This document shows, one piece after another, positions 25,302-33,204 of a stretch of DNA of 40,117 bases. Within the stretch, counting starts at the first letter, position 1, and every line of letters starts with the position of its first letter. Source of the stretch: Candidatus Thorarchaeota archaeon. Lineage in GTDB: Archaea; Asgardarchaeota; Thorarchaeia; Thorarchaeales; Thorarchaeaceae. Below the pieces are notes generated by a model. It did no database searches. It was given only the letters and a program-made list of their open reading frames with translations, and was not told the origin of the DNA. The position numbers were made by a program, and so were the translations under genes. The stretch covers positions 1-40,117 of the forward strand of contig JAOUFI010000015.1 of NCBI GenBank assembly GCA_029858305.1, read 5' to 3'.

Positions 25302-25324
25302 AATCTACTATACAAATGTAGATT
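25302..25324. other. Inverted repeat upstream of the UlaG-like gene
   Basis: AATCTAC (25302-25308) and GTAGATT (25318-25324) flank a nine-base AT loop. On the plus strand a T-rich CATTTTTTG follows. The 205-base gap 25175-25379 has no gene. The repeat could be an operator, or a terminator for a transcript not visible here. Confidence 0.35.
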
Positions 25325-25379
25325 CATTTTTTGTGATAGAAAGAACGAATCAGTTAAGTGGATTTTTTTGTAATTCCCG

Positions 25380-26054
25380 ATGGTGAAAACATTGACAATT
25401 GTCATTCGTTGGTTGGGACATTCCAGCTTCCAAATAAAGGTAGATGAGAAGATTATCTATCTTGACTTATACCGTTCGAAGCAACTGAGGGAAAGAGTTC
25501 CCGATGTTCTTGAACCAGCCTCCATCGTACTCGTGACACACGCTCATAATGACCATTGTTTCCCAGAAGCAGTCAATGAAGTGAGAAATGAGGATACTAG
25601 GGTAATTGCTCCTGAAACTTGTAGTGAGAAACTAGAATACGAATTCCTATCTCTTGAGCCCGGAGAGGAGGAAACAATCGAAGGAATGACCATTGGGGCC
25701 GTCCATGCATACAATGTGAAGAGATTCCGGTCTCCGGGAAATCCCTATCATCCAAAAGGATATGGTGTTGGGTATCTCGTAAAAGCACAAGGCAAGACAA
25801 TCTACTTTGCGGGTGACACGGATGTCATTCCAGAGATGAAAGGGATTGGACCAGTGGATGTAGCACTTCTTCCCTGTGGTGACACATACACGATGGATAA
25901 CAAGGATGCTGCAGAAGCTACCAAGATTATCAAACCAAAAGTTGTCATCCCAATGCATACCTGGGACAAAAGCATTGACGACTTCAAGAGAGGAATTGAA
26001 GGTACGAAGACAAAATTTGTTTCATTAAAGGAAGGAGAGTCCTACACGATTTAG
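25380..26054 (+). CDS. UlaG-like metallo-beta-lactamase-fold hydrolase
   Basis: A 224-residue metal-dependent hydrolase. The zinc motif THAHNDH gives His54, His56, Asp58 and His59. WLGHSSF at 11-17, IYFAGDTDV and PMHTWD supply the remaining conserved positions. This matches the UPF0173/UlaG group (L-ascorbate 6-phosphate lactonase and relatives), in which many members act on unknown esters or lactones. ATG at 25380. The upstream gap holds a small inverted repeat. Downstream, a strong hairpin separates it from the convergent iron-sulfur protein gene. Cytosolic. Confidence 0.88.
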   Translation: MVKTLTIVIRWLGHSSFQIKVDEKIIYLDLYRSKQLRERVPDVLEPASIVLVTHAHNDHCFPEAVNEVRNEDTRVIAPETCSEKLEYEFLSLEPGEEETIEGMTIGAVHAYNVKRFRSPGNPYHPKGYGVGYLVKAQGKTIYFAGDTDVIPEMKGIGPVDVALLPCGDTYTMDNKDAAEATKIIKPKVVIPMHTWDKSIDDFKRGIEGTKTKFVSLKEGESYTI

Positions 26055-26088
26055 AATGCTGCATATCGCTTGAAAAATAAGTAAAAAT

Positions 26089-26121
26089 TAGCTGCAGGGA
26101 ATCAGCTCCCCTGCAGCTAAA
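26089..26121. terminator. Bidirectional hairpin terminator between convergent genes
   Basis: Twelve-base arms (26089-26100 and 26110-26121, core AGCTGCAGGG with CCCTGCAGCT) enclose a nine-base loop. On the minus strand TTTTTACTTATTTTT follows, so it should stop the iron-sulfur protein transcript. On the plus strand it may also end the UlaG-like mRNA. Confidence 0.75.
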
Positions 26122-26127
26122 GAATCT

Positions 26128-27444
26128 CTATAGTAGTTCATCTATCACTTCTAAAAGCTCGACAACCTTCAACTTGGAGCCAACATCTGATAGATCCTTA
26201 CCGGTCTCCTCTTCCTCTTTCTTCAATGCCTTGATGCCATCACTGAAGTTGGTGATACAGAAGGGACACGAGGTCATCAGGATATCAGCACCTGTGGAGG
26301 CCGCTTCCTTCAAACGCTCCTTTGCTGTCGAAAGAGCCATGTCTGGGAATTGTGCTTTCACGCCACCGCCAGCACCACAACAGAACGAGTCGCCTCTAGT
26401 TCGGTACATCTCTTTCAACTCAAGACCAGGAATTGCACCCAAGACCACTCGTGGAATCTCATAATGGGCTTCCTTTGCCTTCTCTGCACCTCTGCTATCA
26501 ACAAGCCAGTTCTTTGAATTGTGAAGAATGTCCTTCTCAATGGCGATACCAACATGGCGAATACTGTGACACGGATCGTGCCATGTTACCTCCTTGTTGT
26601 AAGGATTCTTGATCTTTAGCTTACCTTCTTGGAGAAGATCATACACGTACTCCACGGTGTGTCGTGTCTTGAAAGGTAGTGGTTTACCACTGACGCGGGG
26701 GTAATCATTCCTGATAGTCTTATAGCACCCCGCACATGAAAAGAGTAAGAGGTCGAAGTCCTTGAAAGTCTCCAAGTTCTTCTCCATAACCTCTTTGAAG
26801 ACTGGTTTCTGACCGGTCCTCAAAATGGGTGAACCACAACAGACCTCATCTGAAATGATGGTAAAGTCGACACCGAGCTTCTTTAGTATGGATGCAGTTC
26901 GGTCAGCGACATGCTGCTGGCGGTAGGCACCGGTGCAGCCAACAAAATATCCAATCTTGACATCCTTGTCAATCTGCTCTGCATGCTTCTCCTGAGCCCA
27001 TTTTGTGCGGTCACTCCGTGCTTCGTTATAGGGATTCCGCATATCATCATTGCTAACCATATCGCGGAACTTTGCATGCTTCGGCAAAGGTTCTACGCCA
27101 GCTTCAATAACAGCAGCCCTGAGTTCCTCAGTCACATGGACTGTGTCAATGTAGTTAGGACATTGAGTTTCGCACATTCCGCATGTAGTGCAAGCTTCTG
27201 CAATTTCAAGCAGTTCCGGGCTTGCAGGAAGCTCTCCATTTAGAAAGGCACGTGCCATCCATTGCTTCCCAGAGTTGAAATAGCCCTCCCAGCCAAAATA
27301 AATGCCAGCGGGGCACCCTTGGAGCATACCAGTGTATGTTTTATCCTTTCCTTCACGGTCAGGCTCACCAGAATAGGCATACTGGCAGGCACGACAGTGG
27401 ATACAGCGTGCATTGATGTTGCGAAGGTCTTCTAGACTAGTCAT
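26128..27444 (-). CDS. HdrD/GlcF-like iron-sulfur oxidoreductase subunit
   Basis: A 438-residue protein with two N-terminal iron-sulfur motifs and two CCG domains, the plan of HdrD, GlpC and the iron-sulfur subunit of glycolate oxidase. First cluster: Cys14, Cys17, Cys20, then Cys44 (CPAG) after an unusual 23-residue insert. Second: Cys85, Cys88, Cys91, Cys95. CCG domains: VGCTGAY with VCCGSP and SCAGC; then HDPCHS with FCCGAGGG and SCPFC. It carries electrons from the FAD partner coded next to it, to an acceptor not seen here. ATG at 27444, with GGGAGG nine bases upstream. It follows the FAD gene by 71 bases and ends at a strong terminator. Quinone, heterodisulfide or ferredoxin are possible acceptors. 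Confidence 0.88.
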   Translation of the reverse strand: MTSLEDLRNINARCIHCRACQYAYSGEPDREGKDKTYTGMLQGCPAGIYFGWEGYFNSGKQWMARAFLNGELPASPELLEIAEACTTCGMCETQCPNYIDTVHVTEELRAAVIEAGVEPLPKHAKFRDMVSNDDMRNPYNEARSDRTKWAQEKHAEQIDKDVKIGYFVGCTGAYRQQHVADRTASILKKLGVDFTIISDEVCCGSPILRTGQKPVFKEVMEKNLETFKDFDLLLFSCAGCYKTIRNDYPRVSGKPLPFKTRHTVEYVYDLLQEGKLKIKNPYNKEVTWHDPCHSIRHVGIAIEKDILHNSKNWLVDSRGAEKAKEAHYEIPRVVLGAIPGLELKEMYRTRGDSFCCGAGGGVKAQFPDMALSTAKERLKEAASTGADILMTSCPFCITNFSDGIKALKKEEEETGKDLSDVGSKLKVVELLEVIDELL

Positions 27445-27515
27445 GTCAATCTTTCCTCCCTATCATTCTTAGCATTAAAGATGTTACTATTTGTAACTTT
27501 TCCAGCCCCCTAGTT

Positions 27516-29033
27516 TCATTCCTTACAGGGGTTGGGAAGGTCCGAAACGCTCTCCCATGGGATGGCGAGTCGACCTGGGTGTAGTATAAGATTCGGGTCG
27601 AGGACCTTGCGGAACTTGACCAGCATCTTGTAGTATTCCTTTGCTTTTGAGAAGGTTTCTGGAGCGTGAACGAACGGATCTGGTCTATAGTTGAGCCAGC
27701 CCTTCTTCAGGAAACTCCTTGTGGTCTCCAGATTGAACTCTCGAATCTTGTCATAAATGCCAGGCGCGGTGCTGTCGAAGCACAGGATTGGCATCACGAT
27801 TGCTTGTCTTGCATGATCGATGGAAGCAACCCACATCGTTTCGGGGAAGCCATACTCTGCCATCGCTGCACAGTACTCCTCCATCATAGCACTGGACTCG
27901 AGCCATGGACAGTACCAAGTAATGAACAAGAACCCGGCTTGCCAGAGTGAGTAAGGAACGGCAATCTTGTTGGGCTTCTTTAACCGTGAGGCAATTTGTT
28001 TTGGATGAAGTTGTTGTTGAGGAGTGGTGCGTTTTTCTCTGACCTCGTAGTCCTTGTAGATCTTGTCAATACCCTTCAGTGTGAAGTCAAGCTCCTCCTG
28101 AGTCCAAGCCCATACCTCGTAGTTCATCCACTTCTTATCCACGCCAATCTTCTTGTAGAATTCATAATCTGTTGGCACATTTGTCTTTGGCCAACGAGTC
28201 ATGACAAGTTCGTAGTTACCACCTTGAACCATTACTGTGCGCTCGCCAATACCCATCTCGTGTTTCGAGATCTCCCAGGCAGGCTTGACGACATCATCCC
28301 AGCTTTCTCCACCATATGCTACGACTGTTTTGAAGTGGGGATGGGGAACCATCTTGATCGCACACTTGGTGATAATACCCATTGAGCCTTGTGATCCTAA
28401 GAAGAGACCATCTGGATTAGGACCGACACCCCAGCGATAGAATGGCTTTGCACCCGGTAGTGCCCACGAACCCGTATGGAAAATTTCCCCGGTTGGCAGG
28501 ACTACCTCCAAACCCATGATCATATCAGCTTGAGGACCATAAACTCCAGTCACTAGGCTGAATCCTCGCTCGATCGCGTCTCCTAATACAGTGGCTGCAG
28601 GGGGAGCACCATCAGGAATTGGTGGTGCCCAGTCAGGATACTGAGTCTTGAAGATCCTCCAGGCATCGCCTGATTTCACACCTGGTTCGACCACCATGAC
28701 TCGGTTTTCCGTATCAACTGTCATCTTGTCCATGCGGGTCATGTCCATGTAGATACCGCCAGGCTGAATGGCTGGAAGGGCAAACCCTCCACTGAGACCA
28801 CCAGCTGCGGGTGTGACAGGGCACAAGTTCTCGTTGGCTAAAATGAGAATCTTGGAAACCTGCTCGGCATTCTCAGGCCTCACAATGACCTCAGGCAGTT
28901 CAGCTTCGAGACCCATAATGCCTTTCGCCATGTAACTGTGACGAAGGGGCTCACTGGTCGTGACGTATTTTTCGCCGCATATAGCGACCAGTTTCTTGAC
29001 CACATCGTCGGTGACCTTATTGTAGTTGCTCAC
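27516..29033 (-). CDS. FAD-binding oxidase (GlcD / D-lactate dehydrogenase type)
   Basis: A 505-residue flavoprotein of the VAO fold. The FAD-binding PP-loop region lies at about 48-100: PEVIVRPENAEQVSKILILAN and TPAAGGLSGGFALP. DPNLILHPGRLAIP ends the protein as in glycolate oxidase and D-lactate dehydrogenase. In between are GDAIERGFSLVTGVYGPQADMIMGLEVVLPTGE and LFLGSQGSMGIITK. It should oxidise a 2-hydroxy acid or similar alcohol and pass electrons to the HdrD-like protein. The start is GTG at 29033, with GGAGG seven bases before it; CCTATTTATGAGG upstream on the minus strand is a likely promoter. Substrate not defined. Confidence 0.87.
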   Translation of the reverse strand: MSNYNKVTDDVVKKLVAICGEKYVTTSEPLRHSYMAKGIMGLEAELPEVIVRPENAEQVSKILILANENLCPVTPAAGGLSGGFALPAIQPGGIYMDMTRMDKMTVDTENRVMVVEPGVKSGDAWRIFKTQYPDWAPPIPDGAPPAATVLGDAIERGFSLVTGVYGPQADMIMGLEVVLPTGEIFHTGSWALPGAKPFYRWGVGPNPDGLFLGSQGSMGIITKCAIKMVPHPHFKTVVAYGGESWDDVVKPAWEISKHEMGIGERTVMVQGGNYELVMTRWPKTNVPTDYEFYKKIGVDKKWMNYEVWAWTQEELDFTLKGIDKIYKDYEVREKRTTPQQQLHPKQIASRLKKPNKIAVPYSLWQAGFLFITWYCPWLESSAMMEEYCAAMAEYGFPETMWVASIDHARQAIVMPILCFDSTAPGIYDKIREFNLETTRSFLKKGWLNYRPDPFVHAPETFSKAKEYYKMLVKFRKVLDPNLILHPGRLAIPWESVSDLPNPCKE

Positions 29034-29201
29034 CTATAATCCTCCGTTATCAACCGTTAGGGCTGAATCGTGAATTGTCGAAAGCAGGTCTTGGCTGGAG
29101 AAATCCCTCATAAATAGGATTCGGCTGGTGATTCATCAAGGTGCAATATGGATGGTAAGGTAGATTAGTCCTCATGTCAAGGTTGAGATTGGGAGTCTCG
29201 T

Positions 29202-30314
29202 TTGAAAGATAGAGAATTATTGGCTATTCTAATCCTAAATGCACCCATAGCTCTTGCACTTACTTTGGCTATCTGGATATTTTTCAGACTTCCTAGAACC
29301 GAGCCCTTTTACTTCAGTTTGACATTCAGTTTCACGTATTATCTTCTGATTATGTTAGGATTTGGAGTTGAGAATTGGCTCTCCAAGGGAGGTGCTGTTC
29401 GGGATCAGATAAGGAAGACATTTCGTTTGAAAAAGCTAGAATTAAAGACCTCAGGAATTGCAGAGTTCTTTCATACAGATTTCACAATTCCTGAAAGACT
29501 AACGATTTCTTCATTTCTGATTGGATTAGCCATCAGTCTTGGTGCATGGACTCTATTTGGCCTTATCAAGACAGATATAGAATACAAAGTGCTGTGGTCG
29601 TTTTTAGCATTCATTGGTTCAGGCGTGGGATTTTGGTGGTATAGTTTACCAATCTCGATTCGATACTATAGGGAACCAATTGAGAAGAGAGACTCAGAGT
29701 TGAGAGTACTAAACTTGGAAGGAAAAAGCCTCACAGAGTTTAGTCTCGAGGAAGTTCCTGATCTCATGGAGATTCAGAAGATTAACTTGGGTCGAAATGA
29801 GTTAAAGGCAATCGACCTTGGTCCGTTGGCAGAAGATAGTAATCTGATTGACTTAATTCTGTACTGGAATCTACTGGAATCCATTGATCTTACCCCCTTG
29901 GCCTCTTGCCAAAATCTGGAGTACTTGGATTTGGCTGAAAATAATCTCGCAAGTATTAATCTCAGTCCACTTGCATCATGTAAGAAACTCAATGCACTTA
30001 ATTTGGGAGGAAACGAAATCGGTAGGATTGACCTGACGCCACTGTCGAAGCTACGAGAGCTGAAGATTTTAACGATAGATTGCATGAAGCTAAAAGAACT
30101 TGATTTGGAACCACTGAAGAACTGCAAAAATCTTGAGTTCTTGAAACTAAATGACAACGAGCTGAAAACTCTAGATGTCACGCCATTGTTCGGATGTAAA
30201 AAGTTGTCTGATTTTGAGATTGATAGCATAGAGCTCACGACAACATTGGATTCAGATAGTGAGATTTGGCCAAGAGGTGTGAAAAAGTTCAGGAAGAGAT
30301 TTCGCAAAACTTGA
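29202..30314 (+). CDS. Leucine-rich-repeat membrane protein
   Basis: A 370-residue protein with about four N-terminal membrane helices (about 8-28, 36-54, 98-122, 130-150), then about six leucine-rich repeats (about 180-335). A repeat reads IDLTPLASCQNLEYLDLAENNLAS; the next ones start INLSPLASC, IDLTPLSKL, LDLEPLKNC and LDVTPLFGC at 22 to 23 residue steps. The repeat domain probably faces the cytosol and binds a protein. Start is TTG at 29202, chosen because GGGAG lies six bases before it and an in-frame stop at 29184 blocks extension; the first internal ATG would delete the first helix. The C-terminus is basic. Function unknown. Confidence 0.75.
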   Translation: MKDRELLAILILNAPIALALTLAIWIFFRLPRTEPFYFSLTFSFTYYLLIMLGFGVENWLSKGGAVRDQIRKTFRLKKLELKTSGIAEFFHTDFTIPERLTISSFLIGLAISLGAWTLFGLIKTDIEYKVLWSFLAFIGSGVGFWWYSLPISIRYYREPIEKRDSELRVLNLEGKSLTEFSLEEVPDLMEIQKINLGRNELKAIDLGPLAEDSNLIDLILYWNLLESIDLTPLASCQNLEYLDLAENNLASINLSPLASCKKLNALNLGGNEIGRIDLTPLSKLRELKILTIDCMKLKELDLEPLKNCKNLEFLKLNDNELKTLDVTPLFGCKKLSDFEIDSIELTTTLDSDSEIWPRGVKKFRKRFRKT

Positions 30315-30421
30315 ATTCATTAATCTCTCATTTCAAAGATTCTGTGACTCCCATTGTTACGCAGAAATAACAAGTTATTACTTGGAGGAAGAACAGAGCA
30401 ATCAACAGTGTAGTGGTTAAT

Positions 30422-31405
30422 ATGAAGATTGGCATCCAAATTGAGCCTCAGATGGGGTATACTTATGAAGAGATTGTGACCCTTGCCAAGGCTGCTGAAG
30501 ATGCAGGTTTTTACAGTTTCACAGTTTCGGATCACTTCTTTGGTAATATTCAGAGCGTAGAGAAGCAAGCTCATGATGCATGGACACTTCTTGCGTTATT
30601 AACCCCACAGACAGAACGTATTCGCCTTGGAACATTAGTTAGCTGTCATTCCTATAGAAATCCAGCACATCTAGCCAAGATTGTAGCGAACTTAGATTAT
30701 GCATCGAATGGAAGGATAGACTTTGGTATTGGAGCAGGCTGGAAGGAATCAGAGTATGAAGCCTATGGATACCCAATGCCTTCCAGTAAGACAAGAGTTC
30801 TCCAGCTAAGAGAGGCAATTCAAATTATCAATCTCCTCTGGACAGAAGAGAGACCAAGCTTTCAAGGAGAGTATTATAGTATCAAAGAAACAATGTTCTT
30901 ACCAAAGCCTGTACAGAAACCTCGGATTCCCATCTGGGTTGGAAATCAGAAACTGAAGACTCCCATTATGGAGGAAACAATAGCACGATATGCTGATGGA
31001 CTGAATTACGATTCCGAAACTCCAGAAGATTTTGCAGAGAAAAAGAAACGCATGAGAGATGCATGCGAGAAAGTAGGTCGGAACTTCGATGAACTGAAAT
31101 GGTCAATCTATCTTACAACGTCGGTAATTGGAGAGGATGCTGAGGATTTTGAGGAGAAGAAGCAGGAACTATTGAATCAACACTGGTTGTTTACAGAGAT
31201 AACTGACGAGTTAAAACCAAAGATCATAGAGATTATGCTTGCAAAGTCTATTTCGGGTACTGTAGATACAGCGATTGAGAAAATCTCTCAGTACAAAAAT
31301 GAAGCAGATATCATCATTTTGGGTCTTCCTATGATGGGCGACCTTCGTAAGAATGGATTAGACACCATCAAGATTCTGAAGGAACACATAGCAAAAAAGC
31401 TCTGA
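30422..31405 (+). CDS. LLM-class flavin/F420-dependent oxidoreductase
   Basis: A 327-residue TIM-barrel protein of the luciferase-like family. The N-terminus MKIGIQIEPQMGYTYEEIVTLAKAAEDAGF, the TVSDHFFG strand, TERIRLGTLVSCHSYRNPAHLAKIVANLDYASNGRIDFGIGAGW, and PIWVGNQ are typical. In archaea most such proteins use F420, so an F420-dependent reductase or dehydrogenase is likely; the substrate is unknown. The start is ATG at 30422; a GTG three codons upstream is possible. No strong ribosome site is seen. Cytosolic, apparently monocistronic, and flanked by unrelated genes. Confidence 0.88.
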   Translation: MKIGIQIEPQMGYTYEEIVTLAKAAEDAGFYSFTVSDHFFGNIQSVEKQAHDAWTLLALLTPQTERIRLGTLVSCHSYRNPAHLAKIVANLDYASNGRIDFGIGAGWKESEYEAYGYPMPSSKTRVLQLREAIQIINLLWTEERPSFQGEYYSIKETMFLPKPVQKPRIPIWVGNQKLKTPIMEETIARYADGLNYDSETPEDFAEKKKRMRDACEKVGRNFDELKWSIYLTTSVIGEDAEDFEEKKQELLNQHWLFTEITDELKPKIIEIMLAKSISGTVDTAIEKISQYKNEADIIILGLPMMGDLRKNGLDTIKILKEHIAKKL

Positions 31406-31552
31406 TGCTATACGGAAATCTACAATATTATAATGGTCAGAATTATGATTTTGAATATTTATAAACGGTATATCTTAATTCTAAGGCCTATGATGCCTTT
31501 TTGATATCAGGATTATTGATTCTTCAAAATGGACATTATATAGAAAGAACGG

Positions 31553-31864
31553 GTGAGGAATATTCAGGTGATTTGTTTGAACGCACGCATCACAGACACA
31601 GAATATGACCAAAATGAAATCGTTAACACTGTCCCACCTGAGATTGAGGATACAATCCTGCTATCTTTTGGACATGCAATCGTAGAATTCGAAAACACTC
31701 TCTACCATAAGTTCCAGCATCTGACAAGAGGAATTGTTCTGACAAAGAAAGAATTCATTGACCATCTCGAAAATATGGAAGAACGAAGCCTGGTCGTATC
31801 AGGTATATTCCTTGGAAAGAAATGTTGGGCTTTGGGAGCAGACGGATCTAACATTTGGGACTAG
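31553..31864 (+). CDS. Unknown small protein, 103 residues
   Basis: I do not recognise this protein. It begins GTG at 31553, and an upstream in-frame TAG blocks extension. The sequence looks like a compact alpha/beta domain: IQVICLNARI, then a helix with a VPPEIEDTI stretch, then LSFGHAIVEFENTLYHKF, and a C-terminal VVSGIFLGKKCWALGADGSNIWD. No signal peptide. Base use matches its neighbours. The 147 bases before it hold an AT-rich stretch with a weak hairpin and T run at 31483-31502. Possible but not proven to be expressed. Confidence 0.55.
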   Translation: MRNIQVICLNARITDTEYDQNEIVNTVPPEIEDTILLSFGHAIVEFENTLYHKFQHLTRGIVLTKKEFIDHLENMEERSLVVSGIFLGKKCWALGADGSNIWD

Positions 31865-31984
31865 ATTAATTACTCATTAGAATCGAATAGGACTCGCGCA
31901 GAAAATCTTGCGTCGAACACCATTCATATTCTACTCTTAGTGGTTACACTGGATCATCTAATAGTGATATCCGGTGATGAATGG

Positions 31985-32986
31985 TTGAAACACACTCGTT
32001 TAGTCCCAATCTTTATTCTATCTCTCTTCCTGTTGGCTGGAGTTGTGTCTGGTGCAGGAACCACTCAAACTACAGAAATTCGAAACATAGATTTCATGTT
32101 AGAAAGTGGTGCATTATCAGATCTTAGTGGTATAACCGTGGGAATCTATGAGAGTTATATGAACTATGTTGATTTGCGCGTCAACGAGAGCCGTACTGCT
32201 CTAGTCAATATGTTCACATGGATGAATGCAAGTATCATTGTTTTCAACACTACGGACCTCTTGAATGGAGTGCTTTGGGCATGTGAGGTTCTAGCGATTC
32301 CTGAAGGACTTGGACCAACAATTGAGAACAGACTTACAGATGCAGGAATACAAACAATCCAAAATTGGGTCGCGCACGGAGGTTCATACATAGGAGTTAG
32401 AGGTAGTGCAGCTATTGCTGTAAGAGATTCATATTTCGAAGGTGCAAATACGACCTTTGATTTAGCTCTCATTAATGGTACGTCAATTGAAGTCACAGAA
32501 TTTCCTGATGAAGTCATGACAAACGTATCGATCAATGTTGAGTGTTCTGAACCTAACCTATCACAGATGCCTGACAAGCTCTCAGTCCTCTTCGAAACTG
32601 GAAGATACTTCGTTCCGCATGAGGGACAGGAGATCATTACCATTGCAAACTACACCCATAATAACGTACCAGCAATGATAGCCGCCGAGTATGGGAAAGG
32701 AAATCTGTTTATCTCGAGCCCACACTTCGAGTATGAGGAGAATGATGACAGGGATGGAACAGATTACAAAGATGAATTTGATGATACTGATTCAGAATGG
32801 CCATTGCTACTGACGATAACTCGATGGCTTATCGATTCATCGCCAAACGTAGCGAACATTACATCGTGGCCATATACTGGATCAACAAATACTCAATATC
32901 AATTGCCAATTGATTTGATTCTAGTCAGTGGGGGACTTGGTATAGTGATAGTAATAGTAGCAATCGTTTTCGCAAAGCGGCGGTGA
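31985..32986 (+). CDS. Membrane-anchored protein with GATase/BPL_N-like domain
   Basis: The 333-residue protein has a signal peptide (HTRLVPIFILSLFLLAGVVSGAG), a large extracellular domain, and a C-terminal helix (LPIDLILVSGGLGIVIVIVAIVF) followed by KRR. The domain follows the class-I glutamine-amidotransferase-like plan of BPL_N proteins: VGIYESYM, VLAIPEGLG, IQNWVAHGGSYIGVRGSAAIA, GKGNLFISSPHFEYEEN. The nucleophile elbow, GxCxG in active members, reads GVRGS here, so the Cys is lost and catalysis is unlikely. I prefer TTG at 31985, with GGTGAT six bases before it; the frame is open to GTG at 31940. It may be a binding protein on the cell surface. Confidence 0.7.
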   Translation: MKHTRLVPIFILSLFLLAGVVSGAGTTQTTEIRNIDFMLESGALSDLSGITVGIYESYMNYVDLRVNESRTALVNMFTWMNASIIVFNTTDLLNGVLWACEVLAIPEGLGPTIENRLTDAGIQTIQNWVAHGGSYIGVRGSAAIAVRDSYFEGANTTFDLALINGTSIEVTEFPDEVMTNVSINVECSEPNLSQMPDKLSVLFETGRYFVPHEGQEIITIANYTHNNVPAMIAAEYGKGNLFISSPHFEYEENDDRDGTDYKDEFDDTDSEWPLLLTITRWLIDSSPNVANITSWPYTGSTNTQYQLPIDLILVSGGLGIVIVIVAIVFAKRR

Positions 32987-32989
32987 GAG

Positions 32990-33127
32990 ATGGACTACTC
33001 TGTGTGTATCTGTTCCCAGGTCCTGATGGAATCAGAATCGTATTCTGGAGAATATTTCATTTGTGAAAAGAAAGCGCGTACCGCTGTCTTCCCAATGCGG
33101 AGGACTCGGCTGTTACAATCTTATTGA
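32990..33127 (+). CDS. Possible tiny ORF, 45 residues
   Basis: ATG at 32990 has GGTGAG four bases before it and lies three bases past the stop of the membrane protein gene. The frame gives MDYSVCICSQVLMESESYSG and continues to FPMRRTRLLQSY. It has three cysteines and no clear fold. It could be a coupled small protein or chance. The rest of 33128-33204 shows nothing. Confidence 0.25.
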   Translation: MDYSVCICSQVLMESESYSGEYFICEKKARTAVFPMRRTRLLQSY

Positions 33128-33204
33128 GGAATTATGGAGTCACATCGAACTAGCTGCATTCAGTCATCTGAAATGGTTAGTTTGGCTTCCTGCCTAATAG
33201 AGAA

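Noticed and set aside
29774..30307. 177-codon minus-strand frame opposite the LRR gene
   Set aside because: It is a shadow of the leucine-rich repeats (Ser/Phe-rich product) with no ribosome site.
31483..31502. AAGGC/GCCTT hairpin with a T run before the small unknown gene
   Set aside because: Only five base pairs; mentioned in the gene entry as a weak terminator but not strong enough to list alone.
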